Shown piece by piece: positions 8,710 to 17,133 of a stretch of 64,000 bases of DNA. How positions within the stretch are numbered: position 1 is the first letter of the stretch; every line of letters starts with the position of its first letter. The stretch covers positions 62,001 through 126,000 of the forward strand of contig JAJYVS010000001.1 in the NCBI GenBank assembly GCA_021791895.1. Reading direction: 5' to 3'. A program made the translations under genes and the position numbers. The DNA comes from Actinomycetes bacterium. GTDB taxonomy: Bacteria > Actinomycetota > Acidimicrobiia > Acidimicrobiales > RAAP-2. The notes below the pieces were generated by a model. It did no database searches, was not told the DNA's origin, and was given only the letters and a program-made list of their open reading frames with translations.

Positions 8710-9886
8710 TCAGACGAGGGCCTCGAGCGCGCCCACGAGCCCCTCCCCTTTGCCGAGCGCATCGATCTGGCCGGCGAGCGAACGGGCGTTGGTGCGGTAC
8801 GCCGGGTCCTCGAGGACCGACCCGATCGCCTGGCCGATCTCGTCGGGCCCCGAGTCGGCCGCGAGCGACCGGCCGGCTCCCAGGTCCGCCACCCGGGCGG
8901 CGTTCATCGGTTGATCGCGTCCGGTCGGCAGGCAGACCAAAAGAGACCCCGGCAGCCAGGGAGGCGAGTGTCGTCCCATAGCCGGCGTGGGTGACGACGC
9001 AGTCGGCGTCGGCGAGCAGACGCTCGTGCGGCGCCCACGGGACGAGGACCACCCGGGGGTCCCGCCCAGCGGCCCCGGGGGCCGGGACACCCCCGAGCGT
9101 GACCGCGGCGCGGACCGCCAACTTGTCCAGCGCATCGAGGACCGCCCCGAGGAGCCGCTCCTGGTGCATGTAGGTCGTGCTTAGGCTGACCACGACCAGG
9201 GGGCTGCCGCCGCGTCGAACGAGCGTGGCCACCTCCTCAGGGAGCGGGCGGGGCTCGGGATCGAACACCGGACCGATGTGACGGACGTGGCGGGGCAGAT
9301 CGGGCCCCGGCCCCTCGAGCACCGGGAGACCGGCGACGAACACGGCACCGCTCCGCCGCCACAACTCGGTCCAGAAGCCGGTCTCGGCCTCGATCGGCCC
9401 GAGTCCGATCTCTCGCCGGGCGCCGTTCAGGAGGTCAAGCGCCGGCGCCCATGCCAACGCCCCGTTCTCCTCGGCGAAGTAGCGGTAGCGGAGGTGCACC
9501 AGGACGCCCGTGGGGATCCCCAGGTGTTCGGCGGCCGAGAGCGCACCGGCGGCCATGGCGTCGACGACCAGCACGTCGGGTCGTTGCCGTCCGACCGCCG
9601 CCCCGAGTTCGGTGGCGAGCTCGGGCCCGGCCAGGTGGACGGCAAAGCCGACCACGTCGTCCTCGATCGCCCGTTCCGGGGCCGGGGTCCAGGACGCCTC
9701 GCGGAACGGTTCGAAGGTGAGGCCTGCCCGCCGGGCCCGTGTCCTCAGGGTTTCGGTGTCGAGAAGGCGGACCCGGTGACCCCGGGCACACAGCCGCTTG
9801 GCGAGGGCCAGCATCGGCGGGACGTTCCCGCCTCCGTCCCAGCTCACGAGCAGGAACTCCCTCGGCTCACGGTCGTCGCCGGCCAT
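8710..9886 (-). pseudogene. GT1-family glycosyltransferase (macrolide GT-like), one frameshift
   Basis: From ATG 9886 the protein reads as a GT-B enzyme. FLLVSWDGGGNVPPML is at the N-terminus, and the C-terminal sugar-nucleotide signature begins HAGYGTTLASLAAGV. Right after that, near 8945-8960, the frame changes, and the rest (CLPTGRDQPMNAARV to the stop at 8710) continues in another frame. Both halves are intact, so a single indel in GGGTCTCTTTTGG separates them. It could be a very young pseudogene or a sequencing error in a living gene. If intact it would be about 390 residues. It probably shares a promoter region with the divergent LuxR-type gene. Confidence 0.75.
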
Positions 9887-9980
9887 TGGGCCATCGTCGG
9901 CGCGGCCACCCCCCCGGTCAAGCAAAGCGGGCCGCTCCTACGTAAAATTCCCCAGTCGTCACCCTGACTGGAGGGGAGGG

Positions 9981-11060
9981 TTGCTCGGCACCTTATCGAC
10001 GGTGGCCGGCCCCGGACGTTCCCGGCTCGCCTACGCTACGACCGGCTCGGGTCGCTACGACCTCTTGTTGGTCCCCGACGGGCTGTTGCCGGTCTCCTCG
10101 CTCGCCGGCTTCCCGCCATATGCCGCCTTCCTGGAGCGACTGGCCAACCTGGGCCGCCTGATCGTCTTCGACCGGCGAGGACTCGGCGAATCGAGCTGGG
10201 ACTGGACCATGGGTCACCCGGGCCTGGCCGACTGGGCGGACGACGCGCGGCGGGTGCTCGATGCCGCCCGCTCCCCGAGGGCGGTGGTCATCGGGCTGGC
10301 CGAGGGGGCGATGACCGCGATCACCTTCGCCACCGCCTACCCCAACCGGGTCGCCGCTCTGGTCCTCGTCAACGCGACCCCCGGACCCTCGCTCAGCGCG
10401 GTGGCCCGACGGGGAGTCGGCCCCGGCTACATCGGCTTCCTCCGCTCGACCCTCACCGGCGGCTGGGCCAAGGACCTGCCGGGGATGGACATCCTCGCCC
10501 CGAGCCTCGGGCGCGACCCGACCTTCAGCGTCTGGTTCCACCAGGCGATCCGGCGGATCGGCGACCCGACCCGGTTCGCCCCGGTGTTCGACGCCGCGCT
10601 GCGTGGCGAGGTCCGTGGTGACCTCCGCTCGCTCGGCGCCCCGACCCTCGTCATCCACCGCCGCGACGACGCCTGGTTCGCCCCCGACCACGGCCGGCTC
10701 ATCGCCCGGGCCATCCCCCGGGCCCGGTACCTCGAGCTCCCGGGCGCCGACCACGTCCCGTACCTGGGGGAGACCGGGCCGATCTTCGCCGCCATCCGGT
10801 CGTTCCTCGACGAGATGCTGGTCCTCGAGGGAGGCCGGCGGGCGGACGACGACCCCTCCCCGCTCACGGCCAGACAGGCCGAGATTCTCGAGCTGGTGGG
10901 CCGGGGGCTGAGCGACAAGGAGGTCGCCCGGGCCACCGGGCTGAGCGTCCGGACGGTGCAGAAGCACCTCGAGGACACCTACCGGCGGCTGGGGGTGGCA
11001 AACCGGATGTCGGCCGTCGTCCAGTACCGGGCGCGGCGCCGACCGGCCCGCCGGGCCTGA
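9981..11060 (+). CDS. alpha/beta-hydrolase-fold sensor with C-terminal LuxR HTH
   Basis: 359 residues from TTG 9981, with GGAGG at 9970-9974 (6-nt spacing); GTG 10002 is an alternative. Residues about 1-280 form an alpha/beta-hydrolase domain, but the nucleophile elbow reads GLAEGA, with Ala where the catalytic Ser should be. The His of ADHVPYLG remains. Residues about 290-350 are a LuxR-type HTH (LTARQAEILELV, GLSVRTVQKHLEDTYRRLGV). By family logic this is a transcription regulator whose hydrolase domain probably binds rather than cleaves a ligand. The divergent glycosyltransferase gene is a candidate target. Confidence 0.82.
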   Translation: MLGTLSTVAGPGRSRLAYATTGSGRYDLLLVPDGLLPVSSLAGFPPYAAFLERLANLGRLIVFDRRGLGESSWDWTMGHPGLADWADDARRVLDAARSPRAVVIGLAEGAMTAITFATAYPNRVAALVLVNATPGPSLSAVARRGVGPGYIGFLRSTLTGGWAKDLPGMDILAPSLGRDPTFSVWFHQAIRRIGDPTRFAPVFDAALRGEVRGDLRSLGAPTLVIHRRDDAWFAPDHGRLIARAIPRARYLELPGADHVPYLGETGPIFAAIRSFLDEMLVLEGGRRADDDPSPLTARQAEILELVGRGLSDKEVARATGLSVRTVQKHLEDTYRRLGVANRMSAVVQYRARRRPARRA

Positions 11061-11134
11061 TCCTCGGCGAGGGTCCGGGCCAGGGTCCCCCCAGTGCGCT
11101 GACCCCGCCCCACCGGGCCAATTAGGTTCGCCCC

Positions 11135-11962
11135 GTGCCTCCCGACCGGAGTGAGTTCGTCGCCGCCAGCTTCAACGTGCACGCCGGCGTCGACGGCCGG
11201 GGGCGCCCTCACGATGTCCTCGCCGTCTGCCGGGCGCTCGACGCCGACGTGCTCGTCCTCCAGGAGGTCTGGCACCCCGACGGGGGCACCGCCATGGCGG
11301 GCGAGATCGCCGAAACCCTCGGTTACCAGGTAACCGAGGTGACCCTGGCCCAGGGCCGCAGGGCCGGGCCCGACCCTTCGGCCCCGCCCGACTGGATGCG
11401 TCCGTTCGACTGGCGGACGGCCAGTCACTCCATCTACTTGGAGAGCGTGCGGCCGTTCCCGCCGAACGTGGTCCGCTCGGCCCGCTACGCCCGGGCCGAG
11501 CCGGGGAGCTGGGGGCTGGCCGTGCTCAGCCGGCTGCCGGTCCTCGACGCCCAGATCCTCCCCCTCCCCCAGCTCAGCCGGGACCGGGCCACCCGGGCCG
11601 TGGTGGCGCTCAACGTCGAGCTCGGCCCGCACAAGGTGGGGATCGCCGGCACCCACATGTCGCACCTCTCGCACGGCTCGGCTTTGCACTTCCGCGCCGT
11701 CGCCCGCATGCTCGACGGCGTGTTCGGCGACGAACCGGCCCTCTTCGCCGGCGACATGAACCTCTGGGGCCCGCCCATCCACGCCTTCTTCGGCCAGTGG
11801 CGACGCGCCGTCAAGGGGAAGACCTGGCCCGCCTGGCGCCCCCACAGCCAGCTCGACCACCTCCTCGTCCGGGGGCTCGAGGTCCGGGCCTCGGCCGTCT
11901 GGCCCGACTCGGGCTCCGACCACCGCCCGGTCTGGGCCCGGCTGGCCCTGGGCGGCCCCTGA
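11135..11962 (+). CDS. endonuclease/exonuclease/phosphatase-family hydrolase
   Basis: 275 residues. The EEP fold is marked by FNVHAG at the start, the metal-binding Glu in LVLQEVW, FAGDMNL, and the C-terminal SDHRPV. These supply the Glu, Asp, Asn and His of the Mg-dependent active site. Substrates in this family range from DNA to sphingolipids and inositol phosphates, so function is open. TAGGTT lies 6 nt before the GTG, suggesting a leaderless message. A small membrane protein follows after 2 nt. Confidence 0.8.
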   Translation: MPPDRSEFVAASFNVHAGVDGRGRPHDVLAVCRALDADVLVLQEVWHPDGGTAMAGEIAETLGYQVTEVTLAQGRRAGPDPSAPPDWMRPFDWRTASHSIYLESVRPFPPNVVRSARYARAEPGSWGLAVLSRLPVLDAQILPLPQLSRDRATRAVVALNVELGPHKVGIAGTHMSHLSHGSALHFRAVARMLDGVFGDEPALFAGDMNLWGPPIHAFFGQWRRAVKGKTWPAWRPHSQLDHLLVRGLEVRASAVWPDSGSDHRPVWARLALGGP

Positions 11963-11964
11963 CG

Positions 11965-12357
11965 ATGCGCTTTGGCCGCCGGGTCGCGCTGGCGGGGGCG
12001 GGGGCGGGGGCGGCCGGGCTCTCTACCTGGGCGGCGATGACCAACCCGTTCACCGCCGGGGCCAACGCGGTCAGCGCGCTCTCCCTCTTCCTCGTCGTCT
12101 CGGCGGCCGGGCTCCGGTGGCGCCGGGCCCGGACTGCCCCGGCGCTCCGCTCGGGGACCGGCATGGAGCCCTGGTGGCCGTGGGCCGCCTTCTTCCTCGT
12201 CGTCGTGGCGTGGGAGCTGACCTGCCTGTTCCTCGGCCCCCGCGTCGACCACCCGACCCTGAGTTCGCTCTACAACTCGGCCGCCCGCCTCCGGCCGGTG
12301 CGGGGGGCGTGCTTCTTCGCCTGGCTGTGCCTCGGGGCGGCACTGGTGCGGACGTGA
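11965..12357 (+). CDS. small membrane protein of unknown function
   Basis: 130 residues starting 2 nt after the preceding stop. Hydrophobic segments lie near residues 7-25, 30-46 and 60-78, with a further one near 110-128. No catalytic motif was recognised. The coupling with the next tiny membrane gene (GTGA overlap) suggests the two products work together in the membrane. Confidence 0.65.
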   Translation: MRFGRRVALAGAGAGAAGLSTWAAMTNPFTAGANAVSALSLFLVVSAAGLRWRRARTAPALRSGTGMEPWWPWAAFFLVVVAWELTCLFLGPRVDHPTLSSLYNSAARLRPVRGACFFAWLCLGAALVRT

Positions 12358-12554
12358 ACGCCCAGACGTGGTCGGACGCCCTGTGGGCCCTGCTGGCGCT
12401 GGCCGGGCTGGTGCTGGCCGGGGCGGCGCACCTGCCCGCCCGCCCGCTCGTCCGGGCGTCGAGGCTCCTGCGCCGCATCGAGGCCAGCACCGTGGGCTAC
12501 GTCGCCGTCCTCGTCGCCTGGATGTGGCTCGGCTGGCACCTCTTCGCCCGCTGA
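12354..12554 (+). CDS. 66-residue membrane protein
   Basis: Starts at GTG 12354 inside the previous stop (GTGA). Two hydrophobic stretches (LWALLALAGLVLAGAAHLPA near residues 9-28, and VGYVAVLVAWMWLGWHLF near the C-terminus) flank a basic loop RASRLLRR. No family recognised with confidence. Always-overlapping spacing implies translational coupling to its partner. Confidence 0.55.
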   Translation: MNAQTWSDALWALLALAGLVLAGAAHLPARPLVRASRLLRRIEASTVGYVAVLVAWMWLGWHLFAR

Positions 12555-12587
12555 TCGCCCGCCCGCCCCTTCGGCGCCGATCGCCGC

Positions 12588-13889
12588 TCAGGCCGCGGAG
12601 AGCTGTTCGGGCTCCTTGCCCTTCGACTCGGGTAGGGCGAAGAGCAACGCGGCAAAGGGCAGGATCGGCAGGAAGGTCGCGACCGGGGCGAAGGACAGGT
12701 GCACGTCGGCGAGCGAGCCGAACGCCACCAGGCCCACCACCGCGCCCACCACCCCGGCGGCGGTGAACCAGCCCGACACCGACGCCCGGACCGAGGTCGG
12801 GAACACCTCGTTGATCATCGACCCGAGCGGCGGGGCGATGATGCCGCCCCCGAGAGCGCCCATGGCGTACCCGATGAACAGCGCAAGAACGCTGCCCGAG
12901 TAGAGCAGGATGCCGAAACCGGCGATGGTCACCATGGCGAGGGTGATGGTCGGACGTCGGCCCACCCGATCGGCCAGCCAGCGCCCGCACAAGAGGCCGA
13001 ACAGCCCGGTGGGGCCGGCCGTGACGACCATCGCCGCGGTCAGGACCCCCGAGACGTGCCGGACGTTCTGGGCGTAGACGAACACGAAGCTGTTGGCCGG
13101 TCCGGTGATCACCGAGACGGCGAAGGCGATGGCACAGACGAGCAGCAGGCGACGCCGGAACCGCCGCCCGACCGGCCCGAGCACTGGCTCACCGCGCGCT
13201 GCCCGGTCCTCGCGGGAGAACCGCTCGGGTTCGCTCACCCTGCGTCCGACCCAGGGCAAGAGGACGAGGGGGACGATCGCCATGGCGAAGACGCCCCGGA
13301 ACCCGATGGCGTCGCGCCCCAGGCTGTAGATGACGGCGGTGGCCCCAGCGCCGACCGCGTAGCCCGCGGCCACCAGGGCCACCGCCTTCGCCCGGTCCGG
13401 GCTCCCGGTCAGTTCCCCCGCGCTCACCTGGGCCAGGGCGTTGGTGGCCGAGAGCATCGGGCGGCCCAGGGCGAAGATGGCGACGAACCACCAGTAGCCC
13501 GGGCTGAGCGCGGCGGCGGCCGTCATGAGCAGGCCACCGGCGCAGCACGCGAGCACGGTCCGACGGCGCCCCAACCGGTCGGCCATCCCCGCCAGGGGCA
13601 GCCCGCCGATCGAGGCTAGCCGGATCACGGCCAGCCCGATCCCGATCGTGCTCCCCGACAGCCCGACCCGGGCGGCCAGGCTGCCGCCACTCGTCTCATG
13701 GCCGAAGGTCTTGGCCACGTCGCCGAGCGCGGCCACCGCACCGAACTGACCGAACCCCGCCGCCACCGCCACCGCCGCCACCGCCAACACCGCCGGGGCC
13801 CGCCAGCCGAACAGTACGAAGCTGGACCCGTGGCCCGGTTCGGCTCCCGGCGGGCCCTCGGCGCTGGTGGGATCCGGTGCCCCGGTCAC
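12588..13889 (-). CDS. MFS transporter
   Basis: 433 residues with about 12 hydrophobic segments. The first cytosolic loop signature appears as GMADRLGRRR and the equivalent loop of the second half as WLADRVGRRP. N-terminal residues 1-25 are polar. It belongs to the major facilitator superfamily; the substrate is unknown. It lies 13 bp downstream of rpiA on the same strand, so co-transcription is likely. GTG start. Confidence 0.83.
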   Translation of the reverse strand: MTGAPDPTSAEGPPGAEPGHGSSFVLFGWRAPAVLAVAAVAVAAGFGQFGAVAALGDVAKTFGHETSGGSLAARVGLSGSTIGIGLAVIRLASIGGLPLAGMADRLGRRRTVLACCAGGLLMTAAAALSPGYWWFVAIFALGRPMLSATNALAQVSAGELTGSPDRAKAVALVAAGYAVGAGATAVIYSLGRDAIGFRGVFAMAIVPLVLLPWVGRRVSEPERFSREDRAARGEPVLGPVGRRFRRRLLLVCAIAFAVSVITGPANSFVFVYAQNVRHVSGVLTAAMVVTAGPTGLFGLLCGRWLADRVGRRPTITLAMVTIAGFGILLYSGSVLALFIGYAMGALGGGIIAPPLGSMINEVFPTSVRASVSGWFTAAGVVGAVVGLVAFGSLADVHLSFAPVATFLPILPFAALLFALPESKGKEPEQLSAA

Positions 13890-13902
13890 CCGGACGGGCC
13901 GC

Positions 13903-14607
13903 TCATCCAGCGACGATGACGCTCGGTCGGTAGCCGATGAACAGGCCCGACTCGACCACCCCGGGGATCGCCTTCAGCTCGGCCTCGGTCCGCTCGGTGA
14001 CCTCAGGCACCCGGACGTCGAGGAGCAGGTTGGCGCGCTCGGTGACGAGCGGGCCGTCCTTGGTCTCGGCGCGCCGTACGGTCACCTCGTCCACCCCGTT
14101 GGCGACGAGCCGGTCGCGCACCAGGCGCAGCGCCTCGGGGACCACCTCGATCGGCACCGTGCCCCGGACCCCCAGCCGGTCCACCAGCTTCGAGGGGTCC
14201 ACCACCACGTAACGCTCCTTGGACGCCGCCATGACCAACTTCTCGCGCAACAGCGCCCCGCCCCGACCCTTGAGGAGGTTGGCCGCCGGGTCGACCTCGT
14301 CGGCCCCATCGAAGGACCAGTCCGGTCGGAGGGTGGCGAGCGAGCCGACGGGCACCCCGAGGCCACCGCATGCCAACTCCATCTCGAGCGAGGTCGTGAT
14401 GGCGGTCCAGGAGATGCTCTCGGCGCGGGCCCGGGCCACCAGGGCCTGCAGGGTCAGGTGGCTCGTGCTCCCCGAGCCCACCCCCACGACGTCCCCGGGG
14501 GCCAGCCGCTCGGCCATCTTGGTGGCGGCGGCGCGTTTGGCCGCCTCGTTGGTGACGGTCCCGCCCCAGAGCTGGCCGTCGTCGAACGCCACCTCGAAGG
14601 AGCCCAC
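13903..14607 (-). CDS. rpiA: ribose-5-phosphate isomerase A
   Basis: 234 residues. RpiA landmarks are clear: VGVGSGSTSHLTLQAL near residues 40-56, the catalytic FDGADEVDP near 98-106, and KGRGGALLREK near 112-122, which holds the conserved glycine-rich loop and Lys. It interconverts ribose-5-phosphate and ribulose-5-phosphate in the pentose phosphate pathway. GTG 14607 has a GGGAGG site at 7-nt spacing. Length is normal. Followed closely by the MFS gene. Confidence 0.93.
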   Translation of the reverse strand: MGSFEVAFDDGQLWGGTVTNEAAKRAAATKMAERLAPGDVVGVGSGSTSHLTLQALVARARAESISWTAITTSLEMELACGGLGVPVGSLATLRPDWSFDGADEVDPAANLLKGRGGALLREKLVMAASKERYVVVDPSKLVDRLGVRGTVPIEVVPEALRLVRDRLVANGVDEVTVRRAETKDGPLVTERANLLLDVRVPEVTERTEAELKAIPGVVESGLFIGYRPSVIVAG

Positions 14608-14707
14608 GAGTCCGCCTCCCAGGCGCCCTGCGCCTCGGCAGCGATCCTACCGAAGCCCCCCTGGACCCCCGCGGCGCGCCGCCCCGGCTCGGTGGCAGTG
14701 TGGCCCG

Positions 14708-15181
14708 GTGCCCAGGCGCAGTGCCGGCCTCCTCCTCTACCGCCACTTCGACGGAGCGCTCGAAGTGCTCGTCGCCCACCCCGGGGGCCCCCTGTGGGCC
14801 CGACGCGACGAGGGCGCGTGGTCGATCCCCAAAGGGGAGGTGGAGTCGGGCGACGACGACGCCGGCACGGCCGCCCGGGAGTTCGCCGAGGAGCTCGGCT
14901 CCCCCCCGCCCACGGCGGGGTGGATCGACCTCGGCGAGGTGACCCAGGCCGGCGGCAAGCGCGTCCGGGCCTACGCCGCCGAGGGCGACCTCGATCCGGC
15001 CGCGGCCCGCAGCGGCACCTTCGAGATGGAGTGGCCGCCGCGCTCGGGGCGGCGTGCCCGGTTCCCCGAGGTCGACCGGGTCCGGTGGGTCACCTTGGAG
15101 GTGGCGGCGAGACTGCTAGTCCCGGCCCAGGGGGCGTTCCTGGACCGCCTGGCGGCCCGCCTCGGCCCGCCGGTCTCCTGA
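14708..15181 (+). CDS. Nudix hydrolase, small
   Basis: 157 residues from GTG 14708. The Nudix box is present as GEVESGDDDAG followed by AREFAEELG. Basic start PRRSAGLLLYR and the WSIPKGE segment resemble the actinobacterial Nudix proteins near MutT or diadenosine polyphosphate hydrolases, but the substrate is not determined. Convergent with the MarR gene after 9 bp and divergent from rpiA with 100 bp between, enough for a promoter in both directions. Confidence 0.85.
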   Translation: MPRRSAGLLLYRHFDGALEVLVAHPGGPLWARRDEGAWSIPKGEVESGDDDAGTAAREFAEELGSPPPTAGWIDLGEVTQAGGKRVRAYAAEGDLDPAAARSGTFEMEWPPRSGRRARFPEVDRVRWVTLEVAARLLVPAQGAFLDRLAARLGPPVS

Positions 15182-15190
15182 CCGCCCCGA

Positions 15191-15679
15191 TCAGCCCCCG
15201 AGCTCGGCCTCGGTGGCGAAACGGTCGACGGCGTCGGCGAAGGCCTCGAGGTCGACCCCTCGGAGGTGGCGGATGACGTGCCGGCGGACGCCGGCCAAGT
15301 GCGTCGGGTAGACCTCCTCCAGGCGGGCCAGGCCGGTGTCGGTGAGCACGGCCAAGAGGCCCCGGCCGTCCGACGGGCAGCGCATCCGCTCGACCAGGCC
15401 CCGACGGGCCAGAGCGTCCACCACCCGGCTGATGGCGCTGAGCGACATCGCCCCCCGGGCCGCCAGCTCGCTCATCCGGAGCTGGCGGTCCACCGCCTCC
15501 GACAGGTTCACCAGCACGAAGTACTCGGTCATCGTGATCCCGTGGGCGGCGTGCATCTCGGCCTCGAGCACCCGTGGGACGACCACCGACGCCCGGGCGA
15601 AGGCCCGCCACGCCCGCTCCTCACCGGGGTTGAGCGGGGTCGTCTCGGTGGTCTCGACGGTCGTCCGGTCGGTCATCAC
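15191..15679 (-). CDS. MarR-family transcriptional regulator
   Basis: 162 residues (or 161 from the second ATG). The winged helix is clear: LRMSELAARGAMSLSAISRV as recognition region (about residues 83-102), then RRGLVERMRCPSDGRGLLAVLT as wing. MarR proteins bind palindromes as dimers and usually respond to phenols, lipids or oxidants. The divergent YceI gene shares a 71-bp intergenic region with operator-like palindromes, so autorepression and control of yceI are likely. AAGGAGG precedes the start. Confidence 0.88.
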   Translation of the reverse strand: MMTDRTTVETTETTPLNPGEERAWRAFARASVVVPRVLEAEMHAAHGITMTEYFVLVNLSEAVDRQLRMSELAARGAMSLSAISRVVDALARRGLVERMRCPSDGRGLLAVLTDTGLARLEEVYPTHLAGVRRHVIRHLRGVDLEAFADAVDRFATEAELGG

Positions 15680-15688
15680 GCCCCCTCC

Positions 15689-15717
15689 TTGTCATTCCCC
15701 CGCCGGGGGAGTATACT
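15689..15717 (+). promoter_or_regulatory. yceI promoter with operator-like palindromes, symmetric -10
   Basis: The -35 TTGTCA (15689-15694) and -10 TATACT (15712-15717) are 17 bp apart. The spacer contains an inverted repeat TCCCC-CGCCG-GGGGA (15696-15710). The -10 is embedded in the perfect palindrome AGTATACT (15710-15717), so TATACT also reads on the minus strand toward the MarR gene. A MarR dimer bound here would block both directions. Confidence 0.65.
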
Positions 15718-15750
15718 TGCTTCTGCACGCATCTAGTTCTCGGAGGAGCC

Positions 15751-16320
15751 ATGACTGCCACGCCCACCACCGAAACCGTCAACCTGACCGGTGACTACAC
15801 CCTGGATCCGGCACACAGCCGGATCGGCTTCGTCGCCCGTCATGCCATGGTGACCAAAGTCCGGGGCCTGTTCAAGGAGTTCGACGGGGCGATCCACCTC
15901 GACGGCGAGGACCCCACCCGCTCGAGCGCCCGGGTCAGCATCGAGGTCGCGTCGATCGACTCCCAGCAGGCCGATCGCGACGCCCACCTGCGGGGGGCCG
16001 ACTTCTTCGACGCGGAGCGATTCCCGACGATGACCTTCGCGAGCACGAGGGTCGACCCCGCCGCCGACGGCCGCTACACGCTCACCGGCGATCTCACCAT
16101 CCGCGACATCACCCGGCCGGTCTCGATCGACCTCGAGCTCACCGGGGTGGTGCGGGACCCCTGGGGCATGCACCGGATCGGCTTCGAAGGCTCGGTCGCG
16201 GTTAACCGCCGGGATTGGGACCTGTCGTGGAACATGCCCCTCGACACCGGGGGCCTCCTCGTGTCGGAGAAGGTGACCATCGAGCTCGACGTCGCCCTGG
16301 TCCGCCCGGCCCAAGGCTGA
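15751..16320 (+). CDS. YceI-family lipid-binding protein
   Basis: 189 residues. The family start is recognisable: YTLDPAHSRIGFVARHAMVTKVRGLF at residues about 13-38, then a beta-rich lipocalin-like barrel ending with VSEKVTIELDV. YceI proteins bind polyisoprenoids or fatty acids. No signal peptide is seen, so it is probably cytosolic. GGAGGAG precedes the ATG. Expression is likely governed by the divergent MarR protein through the promoter described above. Confidence 0.9.
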   Translation: MTATPTTETVNLTGDYTLDPAHSRIGFVARHAMVTKVRGLFKEFDGAIHLDGEDPTRSSARVSIEVASIDSQQADRDAHLRGADFFDAERFPTMTFASTRVDPAADGRYTLTGDLTIRDITRPVSIDLELTGVVRDPWGMHRIGFEGSVAVNRRDWDLSWNMPLDTGGLLVSEKVTIELDVALVRPAQG

Positions 16321-16344
16321 GGGTGACACAGCTCGGTCGAGGCC

Positions 16345-17133
16345 TCACAGCTCGAGCGAGGCCTCGACCGCCAGGTCGAACAGGGACCGCCGGACCGAGG
16401 AGTTCTGCCAGGACCGGTGGTCCCAGGCCTCCCCGCTCACGTCGTCACCGGCGTAGAGGTACTGGGCGAACCGGACCCGGCGGTGGCGGGCCAGCGCGAG
16501 GAAGGCGGCGGCCTCCATCTCGACGGTGATGCATCCCTCAGCCCGCCGCTTCGCGATGCGGGCCGCCGTCTCCCGGTAGGGGGCGTCGGTGGTCCAGGTC
16601 TTGCCCACCGTGTGGGGTACGTCCCGGCGCTCCAGCACCGAGACCGCGACCGCCACCGCGTCGAGGTCGGCCTCCACCTCCCGGGCCGGCGGGAGGTAGT
16701 GGTAGGAGGTGCCCTCGTCGCGGACCGCGGCGTTGGGCACCACCACGTGGCCCAGCGCCAGCCCGGGCACGAGGGCCCCTGCCCCGCCGCAGGCGACGAA
16801 GCTGGTGCACCCGAGCGCGATGGCCTCCTCCATGAGGGCGACGGCCAGCGGGGCGCCGACCCCGGGATGGAACACCGCGACGCGGCGTCCGTCGCCCACC
16901 TCGAGCAGGTAGAGCGGGCGCGGGGACTCCATGCCCATCTGCACCACCTCCTCGGCCCGTCCCCCACCGCACACCTCGTCGACGATCTCGGAGAAGAAGC
17001 AGATCACCGTCGAGGTGACCAGGCCTTCGACCGGCCGGGCCACGTGCCCCGGCTCGATCAACGCCCCCGGCGAGGGGTCGTACTCGAGAATCGGCACGAG
17101 GGGGTCCGAACCCGACGATGCAGGGTTCGTCAT
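16345..17133 (-). CDS. nucleoside phosphorylase (uridine-phosphorylase-like)
   Basis: 262 residues from ATG 17133. A CGGAGAL segment (phosphate-binding region, about residue 94) and ITVEMEAAAFLALA (the E-M-E ribose-binding region, about 205) are typical of the PNP/UDP family. It would split a nucleoside with phosphate into base and ribose-1-phosphate. The base specificity cannot be read. Its start overlaps the stop of the AI-2E-type gene by 4 bp (ATGA), so both are on one message. Confidence 0.85.
   Translation of the reverse strand: MTNPASSGSDPLVPILEYDPSPGALIEPGHVARPVEGLVTSTVICFFSEIVDEVCGGGRAEEVVQMGMESPRPLYLLEVGDGRRVAVFHPGVGAPLAVALMEEAIALGCTSFVACGGAGALVPGLALGHVVVPNAAVRDEGTSYHYLPPAREVEADLDAVAVAVSVLERRDVPHTVGKTWTTDAPYRETAARIAKRRAEGCITVEMEAAAFLALARHRRVRFAQYLYAGDDVSGEAWDHRSWQNSSVRRSLFDLAVEASLEL

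Noticed and set aside
8039-9925. A 628-codon frame that would fuse the glycosyltransferase to the zinc-ribbon protein
   Set aside because: The junction is the out-of-frame tail of the glycosyltransferase; the second gene has its own ATG and ribosome site at 8587, and the correct C-terminus of the first lies in another frame.
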